Assembly (NCBI GenBank): GCA_947579605.1
Contig: OX388328.1
Span: 10,395,684-10,459,683 of the forward strand
Source of the DNA: Athripsodes cinereus
Taxonomy: Eukaryota > Arthropoda > Insecta > Trichoptera > Leptoceridae
Direction of reading: 5' to 3'
Length of the DNA stretch: 64,000 nucleotides
Shown: positions 8,553 to 19,589 of the stretch, piece after piece
How the letters are laid out: each line of letters starts with the position of its first letter
Numbering within the stretch: the stretch's first letter is position 1
Notes under the pieces: generated by a model
Told to the model about the DNA's origin: nothing
Seen by the model: the letters and a program-made list of their open reading frames with translations, nothing else
Database searches by the model: none
Program-made: the position numbers and the translations under genes

Positions 8553-10100
8553 CTAAATATTTTTCACCTGCACTCACAAACACTGTGTAACTTCTGTTTC
8601 AATATTGTTCTTATTCTCTTCTGCATCCAAAGACTGCCCGCATTGATTTCTTTGTATAGTCTATTGTAAAACTCAGTTCGTAGATGTCTTTCCACAGACT
8701 TAAATCCTGAAAAAATGCAGATGTTACTGCATTTTAGTTTTTTCTGCATTGTTCTTGATCATGAGAGATGTGCGAGTCAAATAATTTTGGCTCTGGTTTA
8801 CATTCCGCGAGTAAGTGCAGAGGAGTTTTATGTTCATTCCTGTAGCATCTGCATTAGTATATGTCTGTTAGTTTCATTATACATAAGTGTTTATGAGTCT
8901 ATAGTGTCCCGTTAGTACTCTGGTGAGAAGTCCCAACACTGTTATATCTAGTCAATATTGTAACTTAGTAAAATTTCGTGTTGAATTTTTAAAAATAAAA
9001 CACCTCCATACAGGACTTTATGGAGTTATACTTAGTTAAATGTCTGTTAATAAGTTAAGCCAGGGGTAAAGTTGAAACAATGCTAATATCTGTTATGTTT
9101 GAGTGAGACATCACTTAACCAAGTATAATAGTTGAATAAGTAGCTATTCATTGTTTGTGAGTAATGTTGTATTTTATTAAATTTATTTTACAATATCAAT
9201 AAGACTGCATAGTGACTTTTATTGTATATTGAATTTATCGCCTTAACATATTTAGAATGAGGCATGTGCGAATATTTTTATATTTGCATACTCTAAGAGA
9301 ACTACTACTGATACTATCGTGACACATCTCATAAGTAGGATAACCAGCGTGCCAATAAAAAAATTAGGTGTTCAGGATGGTTGCCACACTCATTCGTTGA
9401 ATTGAAGATGTGATGTGTCTTACATGGGATATTTTATAAATATCTAGTGGACAAAAAATTATAGTAAAAACTTATTAACTTATTCTTTGGCAGAAGCTCC
9501 ACAAACAGAAATAATGATTATAATGTTGTAATAGGTGTTAATTGCAAGAATACAAAAAAAAATGTTTACATGTATCATTTTAAATGTGCAACAGAATTAT
9601 GAATTTGTGTGTAATATTATGTAAGTGGCTGTGAATTTTTGTTTGAGTTTTGTAACTCAACGCATTTATTATGTTATCACAATATATTGTTATTAATTGT
9701 AAAAATTAAATTTAATTAACGTAAGTTTTATTAAGAATATTCCTAAAATTTATTTAATTTCTATTTGACATTATTTAAACTGTTCAATAATTTAATTATT
9801 GTATGTAATATTTACATAAAAAATGTATTTGTAATAAATTGACGTTACTTTGATTTTCATTCTAATTTTTACTATCGTCAAAATGTGTTACGTCACAAGA
9901 AGAAATGTAACAAAATTATAAATCATCTAATGTAATGTTTTTATATGACAAATCATGGATTATATGTATATTAAATTTGTATGATTATTAAATACATTAC
10001 TGTAATTAAAAATGCATTTATTTAGTGATGTGGACAAACGTAATGAAATTGTAAATTATATGTAATTTTTGCAAGTTTTGTTTTTGTGGTTCACATTAAT
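8553..10100. other. AT-rich intergenic sequence / probable 3' UTR of the BTB gene
   Basis: It is very AT-rich with scattered short runs and polyadenylation-like hexamers. I find no convincing coding frame, tRNA or complete mobile element. Confidence 0.5.
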
Positions 10101-10184
10101 TTACATATCGTCGCTCGGCGTTCAATACCTTGAATTCGACAATTTAGGTGAATTAGTTTTTGTTTTTAAGATATTAGTACAGAA

Positions 10185-11290
10185 CAGGGATGTTGCGAAT
10201 ATTCACATCCGCATCCGCAAATGCGGAGCTTCCGCATGTATTTGGACATCTGCATCCACATCCGCATCCGCAATAATCGATGCGGATGTTCATGCGGATG
10301 CGGATGTAAGACAATTTGCGTCAAGAAAGAAATGGGGCGGGGCAGGCGAATGGCACGTGCCGTTTGCACTTGAATTTAACCAATGGGAACAAAAATAATG
10401 GTGACAAGATCCGACGCGTTTTTATTTTTGCCGGTTTTATTTTATTTTTGCAAATAACAAAGAAGAAAAAAAATATTTCGCCAAAAAATCCATAATTTAT
10501 TTTATTTTATTTTATTTATTCTTTACTGTACATTGATAACAAGCAAATTTACACTAAAATACATTTCAAACAAAGACAATCATACAATCAATATACAGAG
10601 GGCGAGTTTATCGCAGAGGCGCGATTTCTTCCAACTAACCCAATTTCATAAAACCTTCACATAAAGAAAATTTTTTAAAAAAGGAAAGAGGAGGTAAAAA
10701 AGGAGAAGAATATGTAGGAAGAGGGACTAGGATACAGAAGCCATATTTTGTGTGATAAAATGGTCCTTGACCGCCCGCTTGAAAGCTTGAAGAGTGGGGA
10801 GCAACCTTATCCTGGAAGGCAAACTATTCCAACAGCGAGCACCATGAACAGAAAAAGAGTTTGTAAAAAAGTTTGAGCTATGAGCTGGTATCGCCAGAAG
10901 ACGCTCGCTATTGGATCGTAAAGGCAAGCCATGGCTCGAAAGATACTCAAACATTTCCTGAAGATAGTATGGTGAAGACGTAGAGTATAAACAATTATAA
11001 ACCAGTGATAAGACATGGAGATCTCGTCTTTGGCGCACGGTAAGCCATTTCAGTTTATTCCTAAATCTTGTTATGCGGTCAGATCTTTTCAGATCAAAGA
11101 TGAAACGAATAATATTATTGTAGCAACAATTTCGCCACATATTTGACAATGGGGCCTACCAACTAAGATAGTTCCTACTTTTTTTTCTATAACATCTTAA
11201 ACATCCGCATCCGCGGATGTGAGCCTTCAAAAATCCGCATCCGCATTCACATCCGCGGATGTGTAAAAATCGACATCCGCAACATCCCTG
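10185..11290. mobile_element. Non-autonomous hAT-type element with 8-bp target duplication
   Basis: The left end is CAGGGATGTTGCG and the right end is its reverse complement CGCAACATCCCTG. Direct repeats GTACAGAA flank it at 10177-10184 and 11291-11298. Both subterminal zones carry many GCGGAT units. The 8-bp duplication and CAGGG/CCCTG ends are typical of hAT transposons, which use a cut-and-paste RNase H-fold transposase. No transposase is present; a LINE fragment occupies the middle, so the element is non-autonomous. Confidence 0.88.
10495..11150 (-). mobile_element. CR1/Jockey-type LINE 3' fragment inside the hAT element
   Basis: A minus-strand frame (11149-10727, 140 residues) reads NNIIRFIFDLKRSDRI, LKWLTVRQRRDLHVL, SSHGLPLRSNSERL and GARCWNSLPSRIRL. 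This is the familiar C-terminal tail of CR1/Jockey-group LINE proteins. It is followed by a 3' UTR and an (ATTTT)n-type tail at about 10497-10521. It is 5'-truncated and now travels inside the hAT element. Confidence 0.7.
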
Positions 11291-11636
11291 GTACAGAATG
11301 TTAAAATACGCGATTGTGTAAACAAAAAATTTCCCAAATATTGTCCAAACTGCTAGAATGCCGTATGGAACAAAATCGTAAATATGCACTCGGCGCTAAC
11401 GTAACTTTTATTCAGTTTATTAGGCCTCCTGTAAAATTTTGTAATTGTTACATTTGCGGTATTGAATGCCGAGCGACGATATGTAAATCTTATGATATAA
11501 TATTATTTACCGCCAATAGTAGAATTATATACTTAATATATTTAATTAATACTTTACTGTAATTGTCAAAATATATCACAAATCATCAAATTTACTGCAG
11601 TTAGTTTATTTCACATTATTTAATGTAACAAAAATT

Positions 11637-11948
11637 CTGTACCTGAGAGCCATTAGGACTTAAGTGCATTTTTGACAAAAATGCCAAAGTATAGAAAAAA
11701 GCGGAAATAACACAACAGTCGTGAGTCTTAAGTACAGAAATGCTAGGGTCTTTGTAATAAGCTGTATATACTATATACAGCTTATTACTAGTAAAATGTT
11801 GAGATTTTTTCCATTAAAAAATTGAATTTGGAAATGGCATTTTAGTACTTAAGACTCAGGTACAGTATAAATTGTGTAATAAATTGAATTTCCATTAAAA
11901 AATTGAATTTGGAAATGGCATTTTAGTACTTAAGGCTCTCAGGTACAG
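11637..11948. mobile_element. MITE family 'CTGTACCTGAGAG', copy 1
   Basis: It starts CTGTACCTGAGAGCCATTAG and ends GGCTCTCAGGTACAG. Inside is a palindrome, AATAAGCTGTATATAC plus its mirror, near 11755-11786. The right end is duplicated: the block ending TCAGGTACAGTATAAATTG occurs at 11865 and again at 11948. No transposase frame is present. A cleaner copy lies at 13081-13322. Confidence 0.75.
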
Positions 11949-12472
11949 TATAAATTGTGTAATAAAATGTTTTTATTTTTATATCACAAATTGTAGAATT
12001 ATGTTATAATTTACTGTTGCCAAAATGTGTTAAGTATGTTAAGATGACAAAACGTAATAAAAATATAAATCGTGTAATGTAATGTTTTTGTATAAAAAAA
12101 ATCAGAAAACTATATGTTTGTTATTTATACAAATCAGTATTTTATCACAATCATAGTGTTTAGATAAAATAAAGCATAGTCATTGCAAAATTGAGGCAGT
12201 ATCTAGAACAAGAACCTCTGGACTTATGGACGCTTTATTCAGAAATTCAGAAACAAATTCTCTTGTGTTTTGTCTAAGCTCTTACAATTTTTTTTTATTG
12301 AGATGTCTTGATTCTTTATGCTAATATATCTTTCTTTTTGTCAAAAGGGTTGAATTTAATTTGGTCAGAATTTAATTTTCTATATTAGTTACATATGTTT
12401 TTACCCTGCTAAACTTTGTATTATGTATATATTTTTCTAAATAAATTATTTTAACATTCAATCAACAGCAGC

Positions 12473-12589
12473 CCTAGACAAATTGCATTTGGCTATCGAC
12501 TACAAACAAAATTTTTCGACAATGTACCATTATGAGTACATTGTCGAAAAATTTGTTTGTAGTCGATCGCCAAATGCAATTTGTCTAGG
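12473..12589. repeat. Short foldback, about 117 bp
   Basis: The arms begin CCTAGACAAATTGCATTTGG and end with the reverse complement CCAAATGCAATTTGTCTAGG, meeting around a loop of about ten bases. The arms are nearly perfect over about 53 bp. It could be a miniature hairpin transposon; no target duplication is evident. Confidence 0.75.
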
Positions 12590-12814
12590 TACCCTGCTCA
12601 TATAATCACCAATTAATTTTGTTACTATAATTTTATGGAATCACAATTAATGTAATTTATTTGTTACATAATTCAATTTGTTTTACGTTATAAGTAATAT
12701 TATGTTTTTGACGTATATAATAATAATTTTTACCAAAACATTATGTGTATAACAAAATTGTGCACTATTCAAACAAAAATATATTTTGTGCCGTTCGTTA
12801 ATATAAGGTATGTA

Positions 12815-13080
12815 TTGCTATGAAAATAATAATAATAAACTTTATTTTGCTTAAAAAACATACATATAAACAGATTATAAATATCAATAATTATCATGCA
12901 CAATGGGCGAGTTTGTCGCGTATAAGCGATATCTTCCAATTATCCCAAAAATCATAAAAAAAAGAAAATAGTAATAAGATAAAATAATAATAATAAAGAA
13001 AATAAGAAAAATTTAAGGCATGTGAGAAGAAATGCATTAAGTGTGGTGTCTCTGTCTAAAATATAGCCTTCACATAAAGT
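12815..13080 (-). mobile_element. LINE 3' UTR fragment related to the one at 10495-10730
   Basis: Both stretches share GGGCGAGTTT(A/G)TCGC, a GCGAT.TCTTCCAA block and a CTTCACATAAAG block in the same order. Read on the minus strand it would end in an AATAATAAT tail near 12820. No coding part is left. Confidence 0.5.
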
Positions 13081-13322
13081 CTGTACCTGAGAGCCATTAG
13101 GACTCAAGTGCATTTTTGACAAAAATGCCAAAGTTACGAAAAAAGCGGAAATAACACAACAGTCTTAAGTACAAAAATGCTTAGGGTCTATACCACAGGG
13201 TCTATGTAATAAGCTGTAAATACTATATACCGCCTATTACTAGTAAAATGTTGATATTTTTTAGATTAAAAAATTGAATTTGAAAATTTTAGTACTTAAG
13301 ACTAAATGGCTCTCAGGTACAG
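13081..13322. mobile_element. MITE family 'CTGTACCTGAGAG', copy 2, with AAGT duplication
   Basis: It starts CTGTACCTGAGAGCCATTAG and ends AATGGCTCTCAGGTACAG, and is 242 bp long. AAGT flanks it on both sides (13077-13080 and 13323-13326), a probable 4-bp target duplication. It is internally similar to copy 1. Confidence 0.8.
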
Positions 13323-13368
13323 AAGTAATAACACTAATGCCAGAATCTTTGTATTTTTATAATTCAAT

Positions 13369-13614
13369 GGCTTAGAGCACAGATGTTGTAAGTGCCATAG
13401 AGGGATTTTACAGGGGAGCATTTTGAAACTTTAACAATTGCTTTGTTTATGAATTGAAGACTTAATTAATACATTATCATAATCACTGATTTATTATTTA
13501 CAACTTACCATATTCGTGCACAATAATGTCAGAGATAATCGATTTTTTTTTGTGTATTTATCTTCGTATCTCAATTTACCAAAAATTGTACTTACAACAT
13601 CTGTGCCCTAAGCC
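13369..13614. mobile_element. MITE with 'GGCTTAGAGCACAGATG' termini
   Basis: The left end, GGCTTAGAGCACAGATGTTG, mirrors the right end, CAACATCTGTGCCCTAAGCC; the arms are about 26 bp and the element about 246 bp. Imperfect TCAAT flanks are present on both sides. A single matching end occurs at 48623-48650. No coding capacity. Confidence 0.7.
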
Positions 13615-13845
13615 ATCAATATTACTATGTGTTAGAGAGAGTCGCACCATAACATATGCTGTCTCATGTTTATGAATGTTATTTTTACAATTAACTATTG
13701 TATGAGGTTATAATATTTTTTAATTCAACACATAAAACTACAAAATAAAGCTTAGAAAAGACAATGTCACCTTATTTATGGAAAAATACCTATACATCAA
13801 GTTGTCATTGGGGCTTATAAAAGAGAATATCGGAGCCTTCAGCAT

Positions 13846-13960
13846 GTCACCCAGTAGCTCGATTGGACAACGCACGCCTCGCATTAAAGATTGACTGCAG
13901 GTTCAACTCCCGTCTGGGGCGCTACCAAATAAAGTGACGTTGATTTCCTAAGCCTTATAT
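13846..13960 (+). mobile_element. tRNA-derived SINE head
   Basis: TAGCTCGATTGG resembles an RNA polymerase III A box, and GGTTCAACTCC about 50 bases later matches a B box. The sequence does not fold into a full tRNA with CCA end, and it runs into a non-tRNA body, CCAAATAAAGTGACGTTG. A degraded copy with the same body lies at 20110-20215. I read it as a SINE, not a tRNA gene. Confidence 0.65.
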
Positions 13961-14219
13961 TGTCTCTCTTCTGACTAACTGTCGTATCTGCCTAAATATA
14001 AATTGTTCAGGAGAGCGTTTTTAGTGTTTTGCCGTGCATATTTTCGTCTCTCCTAGTTATATGATACAGTGTAAATATATTACATTATTTTATTTGTACC
14101 TATTCTTATATATCTCAGAATCATTTTTGTGATGAAATTTTGAGGAATTAGTAGATACAACACATTTTTTTTAGAATAATTTGTAAATTATTCCAATTTG
14201 TAAATTAGTACTGTATGTG

Positions 14220-14613
14220 TAAGTTAAGTTGTCTATAAATAGTAACCTTAGTAATTAAAGTGTAGTATAGTTAGCGTGTAATGTATAGGTAGGGAACTCA
14301 TAATTTTAAGAATGATATAAATTAGAACTATATTTGAATATAACGTGCCAAAAATACTTAACATGATGCCGGTATCTATTAAGAAATGCAAGAGTAAAAA
14401 TATTGCAAAAAAATTAGTCAAGGAATGGTTAATAAAGTGTGGATTTATTTATAACTAATAATTATTTTTGTATTTAGATTAATGTTGTATTAGGTAAATA
14501 TATGTATATAGTATGTTATAAGAGAACACGCCGACAAATCTTTTAGATTTGGCGTGACTCATTATCCTAAGATGTATATATTTCTTATTCAATTTATTAT
14601 TTTCATTAAATAA

Positions 14614-14646
<33 letters not shown>
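14220..14646 (+). mobile_element. Polyadenylated retrocopy 3' end of unknown identity
   Basis: An AT-rich stretch ends with AATAAATAAA and a run of 31 A at 14616-14646. About 60 bp before the tail a hairpin is visible (CGCCGACAAATCT / AGATTTGGCG, 14529-14554). Together these suggest the 3' end of a retrotransposed RNA. No frame identifies the source. Confidence 0.5.
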
Positions 14647-14648
<2 letters not shown>

Positions 14649-14652
14649 AGCG

Positions 14653-15378
14653 TTGAATGTAAGGGGAGGGATGCTTAGAAAGAAGAATGAAATCTTTGAG
14701 ATGATGGATGAAAAGTCTCTAGATGTTTTGTGTGTGTGTGAGACTAAAAGGAAAGGAAGTGGGATGAATGAAAGAGACGTAAGAATCGAGCTGTGGTCAG
14801 GAGTCCCTGACTCACAACATGCGTGTCAGGGTGTGGGTGCTTTTCTGTCAGAGAGAATGAGCAACTGTATGAAAGGATATGAATGTGTTGGCCCCAGGCT
14901 AATTTGGATACGCTTCAAGGTAGGGTTGACGAGGATCCTACTCATGATTGGGTACGGTCCCGGAAACGATGCAATGGATACGGAAAAGGAAGAGTTCTGG
15001 GACAGTGTGCGGAAGATTGCAGACGATAAGAATGAGAATGAAAGATTGATTTTGGCAGGTGATCTCAATGGATGGGTTGGTGTCAGAAGGAATGACCTAG
15101 AGAGTGTGTTGGGAAATCATGGTGATAGAAGAGTGAATGACAATGGAAAATGTATAATAGAAGCGTGTTTGGAAATGGATCTCTTTGTGGAAAATACATT
15201 TTTCGCTCATAAAGAAATCCATCAGTATACTTGGGAGAGAGGGGATGAAAGATCGATGATAGACCTTGTGTGTGTGGACTCTCGTCTTAGAAAGGCGACG
15301 CTGAGTTGGAAACAGATCATTTCCTTGTTGTTTTACGAGGATAAATCTGTTCTCTGGCTGGCGGTCGAGAACACATAA
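14653..15378 (+). pseudogene. LINE B endonuclease
   Basis: It opens with LNVRGG, the start of the EEP endonuclease fold (N catalytic block). DVLCVCETK carries the catalytic Glu, LILAGDLNGWVG carries the D.N block, and MIDLVCVDSRL resembles the IDY/D block. The terminal SDH catalytic block is lost because the frame shifts after DSRLRKATLSWK. The domain would nick target DNA; this copy is disrupted. Confidence 0.75.
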
Positions 15379-15382
15379 AACC

Positions 15383-17043
15383 GTGCCTTTTAAGAGACTG
15401 AGAGTCGAAAAACTGAAAGATGCGAATATACAGGAAGAGTACGAAAGAAAGACAAATGAAAGATTTAGCGCGCATGAAAGGAAAGAATGTACATTGAATG
15501 AACAATGGGATGTTATGAAAGGTGTGCTAATAGAGTGTGCAAAAGAAGTATGTGGTGAAACCACCGTTGGACGCAAAAAAGGTGATGCATGGTGGGATGA
15601 TGATGTGAAAAAGGCCGTGGAAAAGAAGAAGAATGCATGGAAAGATTTGATGAGTGTGAGACAGGGAAGTGAAGGCGATAAGGAACGAATGAAAGAAACA
15701 TACAGAGCGTGCAAGAAAGAAGTGCGAGAGATAGTGGAAATTAAGAAAAAATTGCTAGAAGATAAGGAATGCCAGAAGTTGTCAGCGTGTGCGATAGAAA
15801 ATTTGAAAATATTTTGGAAGGAGGTGAAGCGGAAGAGGACGGGTATGGAAGTAAACTCAGTGAAAGGGATAAAAGATAATAATGGTAATGTGGTAGTGAG
15901 TGGTGATTGCGTGTTAAGAAGATGGAAAGAGTATTTTGAAGAATTATTTGAATGTGGTGGTGTGAATGCAAATGAGTGCAATAGTAGAAATGATAACATG
16001 AGTGTAAATGGTGAGATATGTTTGACGGAAATTACGAATGCGTTGAAGAAAGCTAAGTGCGGTAAGGCTGTAGGATATGATTGTGTTTCAATTGAGCTCA
16101 TCAAGGCTGGTGGGCGGAGGACTCTCGCATGGTGCCTAGAACTATTCAACACTTGTTGGAAAGAAGGCGTTACTCCAGAGGACTGGCGGAAGGCTATCAT
16201 CTGTCCGCTATATAAGGGAAAAGGTTCTAGGCTCGAATGTGGGAGTTATCGGGCTATTAGCTTGCTGAGTTCAATAGGGAATCTGTATGGAAGAATTCTG
16301 ATTGAGAGAGTACGTAAGGCAACAGAGTGTATGATATGGGATGCACAAGGAGCTTTTTTGAATGGTAGAGGGTGCACTGATCAGATCTTCTCCCTACGAA
16401 TGGTCGTAGAGAAGCTTCTGTGTAAACACCAGAAGCTTTTCTGTGTGTTCGTGGATTTGGAGAAAGCATATGATCGTGTGGATCGGGAGAGATTGTGGCG
16501 CGTGTTGTCGGAGAATGGGGTGAACAGCCAGTTGATCCACGCAATTTCTTCGCTATACGTTGGGAGCTCCACCTGCGTGAGGGTAAATAACGCCTTCTCT
16601 GAGTGGTTTGTCCTCACCAAAGGAGTGAAGCAAGGTTGTGTCATGTCTCCATGGCTGTTCAACCTTTTTTCGACTACTGTATGCGTCCTTTGAAAGAGAT
16701 GGATGTTGGCATTGAATTGAATGGAAAGCATTTGAATGCGTTGATGTATGCAGATGATTTGGTATTAATGGCTGAGAGTGAAAGTGATTTACAAAAGATT
16801 GTCTCAGTTGTATATGAAAGTTGCAGTATGAATATGATGAAAATGAATGTGACAAAGACGAAAATGCTGGTATTTGAAAGAGAGATTGAAAGAACAATGT
16901 GTGAAATACAGGTTGGAAGTGAATGTTTGGAGCAAGTGGACGAATATGTTTATTTAGGAAGTATGTTTGTGAGGGATGGTAGGTACGAAAGGGACATTGA
17001 AAAAAGAAAAGTGGCTGGTGCGAGAGTGAACGGTGCACTTTGA
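15383..17043 (+). pseudogene. LINE B reverse transcriptase, one frameshift
   Basis: A lysine/glutamate-rich linker is followed by RT blocks: KCGKAVGYDCVSIELIKAGG, WRKAIICPLYKGKG, FCVFVDLEKAYDRVDRE (first catalytic Asp) and GVKQGCVMSPWLFN. The frame breaks near 16660-16680 and resumes with LMYADDLVLMAESES, which holds the YADD catalytic pair. All main RT motifs are present, but in two frames, so the protein is not made intact. Confidence 0.8.
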
Positions 17044-17099
17044 TCTATTGTTAGCAATAACAATGTCAAAATGCTGGTGCACAACGCCATCCTCGTACC

Positions 17100-17545
17100 G
17101 ACACTGATGTATGCAAGCGAAACTTGGACATGGCTGAAGAAGGACGAGAGTGCGATCACTGAGAAGAATGGTAGGTAAAACATTGCGTGATACAGTAAGA
17201 AATGAGGATATTAGAAGAATGAGTGGATGCAAGAGGAGTGTTGTTGATAGAATGCGTGTAAATAAATTGAGATGGTTTGGTCATGTGGAGCGAATGGATG
17301 GTGTAAGATTGACGAAGAGGGTGTATTTATCTGAAAGAGAGGGTGTGAGAAAGTGCGGACGTCCAAGAACTACGTGGCTTGACCACGTGGATCAAATTCT
17401 CAAGGACGGTCGCGTGTTAAGTAAGAGGAATCGGCGTGCATGTATGAGAAACTGGATGAATGTAGAGGAAGCGAAAGAAGTATGTAAGGATAGAGCGACA
17501 TGGCGTTCCGTTCTTTCTGCCTACCCCACTTGGGATATGGCGTGA
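17100..17545 (+). pseudogene. LINE B C-terminal domain
   Basis: It encodes LMYASETWTWLKKDE, then [49 protein letters not shown] and a final AYPTWDMA. This region defines the family and lets its 3' fragments be recognised elsewhere in the window. A short deletion near 17155 removes about seven residues compared with the copy at 6360-6812. Confidence 0.75.
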
Positions 17546-17570
17546 GGGTATAGTATAGTATAGTAGTAAT

Positions 17571-18190
17571 TTGTAAATACGACAACAAATCAGAAGGCTA
17601 TTCCAGGATAACGGTAACAGTTACAGGTGTGATCTTCAGTGAGAACATGCAGGGCACATATAAATACAGATTGGTGATCATAACTCGATTTCGCCAATAA
17701 TGTCAGATACGACAGTTAGTAAGAAGAGGGACGATATGATGGTTTTGTGTGTTGAATTTACACATATTATCCACACCTACATTTGGACCTTTTACACAAA
17801 TCTCAGATGATACGTTTTTAAAGAAGTGTACAATTTTGTTATAATATAATGTCTTTTTCATATATTTTATTTTGTTTAGCGATAGTTGTATACTATATAT
17901 ATTATGTTTGGCACATACTCAACATTTTATTTTAATTGAAAAAAAACTAGATAGGTTCTACATTTCTTTGACTACGATAATTTCTTGCATTATGAAGGTG
18001 GGATTATCCAGTAGCGGATATCAAACTATGGATTTTCAACTTTGAAGTCTGTGACTTTACCATCATTATTGACCACAATGTTGTTATGTTTTAGATGTGT
18101 TTTTGATTTTACATCGTATGAAAATATATATAGAAGGTTACATCACATTTAATTTACACGTAAAATGGTTGCAATGCGAATAAATTGTAT
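17571..18190. other. Unassigned AT-rich stretch
   Basis: No gene is seen. A block at about 17704-17745 (CAGATACGACAGTTAGTAAG) is the reverse complement of part of the SINE neighbourhood near 13965-14000, so it is probably a relic of the same repeat. Confidence 0.35.
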
Positions 18191-18193
18191 ATA

Positions 18194-19111
18194 CAGTCAA
18201 ACTTGATTAAACAGAACACAGATTTTTTTGCACTATCTGTCATTATAATTTATTTATTTATTTCATACAGTTATAGGATGCAATACCAGCAGTCAATTAA
18301 TACATACATTGTCATTAATAAAACAACAAATAGGCATTGTACCTCATGAGGACAAGTCCTGTGTAGAGGTATTATACAAAACAAAATACTTAATATAATA
18401 CAGATTCCAGAAATAGAAACAAATTTAAAGTGTAAACAGTAATTACATAAAAAAACACCAATTAGATGTAGTGAGATAATAGTTATAATAATCAAATCAT
18501 CACACATTCATCACAATTCTTATTTCATGCTGTTATTGAACTTGTTTATGGGTGTAATGGACAAAGAATATCCTAAATGAGCACTCGACAGCAAAATTAA
18601 TTCTAATCTCATTCTTAAAAAAAGACCATGAATTTAATAAAAAATAATGTTCTTCTTGTTGACAATATTTCGTGATTGTACCACATAGTTTGAAACATCA
18701 GCCAATTTTAAAAATTTATCCTTAAGGAATACATCACTGTTACCATTGATGATTGTTTCACTCGTCAATGGCGGCGTCCACACAGCTGGATGCAAACGTC
18801 GATCATCAAGCAAAAATCTTCAATCTTTCGGTGACAATTTGGAGCATTCTCCGAAGAAATATTCGAATGAATGCCTTCATTACGTATCATGGACGGGTAA
18901 CGAAGGCATTCATTCGGATATTTCTTCGGAGAATGCTCCAAATTGTCACCAAAAGATTTAAGATTTTTGCTTGATGATCGACGTTCGCATCCAGCTGTGT
19001 GGACACCGCCAATGGCAACAGTTTGCTGAAATTGTTCACAATTTATATACAATCAAGTAACAGAGCTGCATTTTAGAATACTCCTTTAAAAAAATACAAA
19101 GAGTTTGACTG
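18194..19111. mobile_element. Tigger/pogo-like non-autonomous element carrying nested insertions
   Basis: The left end, CAGTCAAACTTGATTAA, and right end, AGAGTTTGACTG, form short inverted termini, and both sides have TA (18192-18193, 19112-19113), the target used by Tc1/mariner/pogo transposases. CAGT-type ends suit Tigger. Inside are a minus-strand (AAAT)n-tailed retroelement 3' end (about 18245-18530) and a foldback (18769-19011). There is no transposase. Confidence 0.5.
18769..19011. repeat. Foldback element, about 243 bp
   Basis: The arms start TGGCGGCGTCCACACAGCTG and close with the reverse complement (CAGCTGTGTGGACACCGCC), each about 115 bp, around a short spacer near 18886-18896. The small open frames over it on both strands are mirror images and are by-products of the palindrome, not genes. 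Confidence 0.8.
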
Positions 19112-19589
19112 TATTTGTTTTGTGTTAATAATTTTTTTTAATTTTTATTTGAGCGATTTCAATACAAAATCATTTGAGATTCTCGTATTGATTGCTTGCG
19201 AATATATTATTAAATGTGTACTAGTAGTATTATTTATTTACCAAACTGAAAATTTATCAATTTATATTGTAAAATATATATACATACTCAATTAGCTGTT
19301 ATTTTTAATAATATTCTCGTAAAAAAATGTCATCACAATATGAAGAGTCTGTCACTTGTTGGAGAACTCAGTAGTCATTTGAAGTGTTTAGAACCATAGT
19401 GGCTCGAGTTGAGTTTCTTGTTTAAAATGTGTATTCTTGCTCTGTAGGTATCGGTCTAATTGGTGCCAAAACGAATGTGGCCTTTAATTAAAAATTTGAG
19501 TCAAGTATGGCTCTAGTATTTTATATTGAGTTCTTATAATGCAGTATAATCCTGGTAGGGAGTAAATTATCAATGTCATTGATAAAACA

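Larger units (their letters stand above)
10101..11486. repeat. 29-bp inverted repeat pair bracketing the hAT-type insertion
   Basis: 10101-10129 begins TTACATATCGTCGCTCGGC, and 11459-11486 is its reverse complement with about one mismatch. With the inner hAT element removed the two arms would be about 220 bp apart, so they look like the terminal inverted repeats of an older small transposon into which the hAT element jumped. Confidence 0.55.
14647..17570 (+). mobile_element. LINE 'B': endonuclease-RT non-LTR element, nearly full length but frame-broken
   Basis: The order is endonuclease (14653-15378), linker and RT (15383-16693), RT end (16603-17043) and C-terminal domain (17100-17545). The 3' end is a TATAG microsatellite near 17550-17567. 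The first codons follow directly on the 31-A run. Breaks are a frameshift near 15310-15380, another near 16660-16680, a stop at 17041 and a deletion of about 20 bp near 17155 relative to the copy at 6360-6812. I do not assign a clade; the C-terminus is RTE-like in style. Confidence 0.8.

Noticed and set aside
13846..13920. tRNA gene
   Set aside because: A- and B-box-like blocks are present, but the acceptor stem does not pair and the sequence runs into a repeated non-tRNA body, so it is a SINE head.
15097..16200. 367-codon minus-strand frame, Ser/His/Phe-rich
   Set aside because: It is antisense to the LINE B reverse transcriptase; its composition is what the complement of a Lys/Glu-rich frame gives.
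18746..19052. Mirror-image open frames on both strands encoding VHTAGC(K/E)RRSSSKN
   Set aside because: They are the two arms of the foldback at 18769-19011 read in opposite directions; no domain and no conservation beyond the palindrome.
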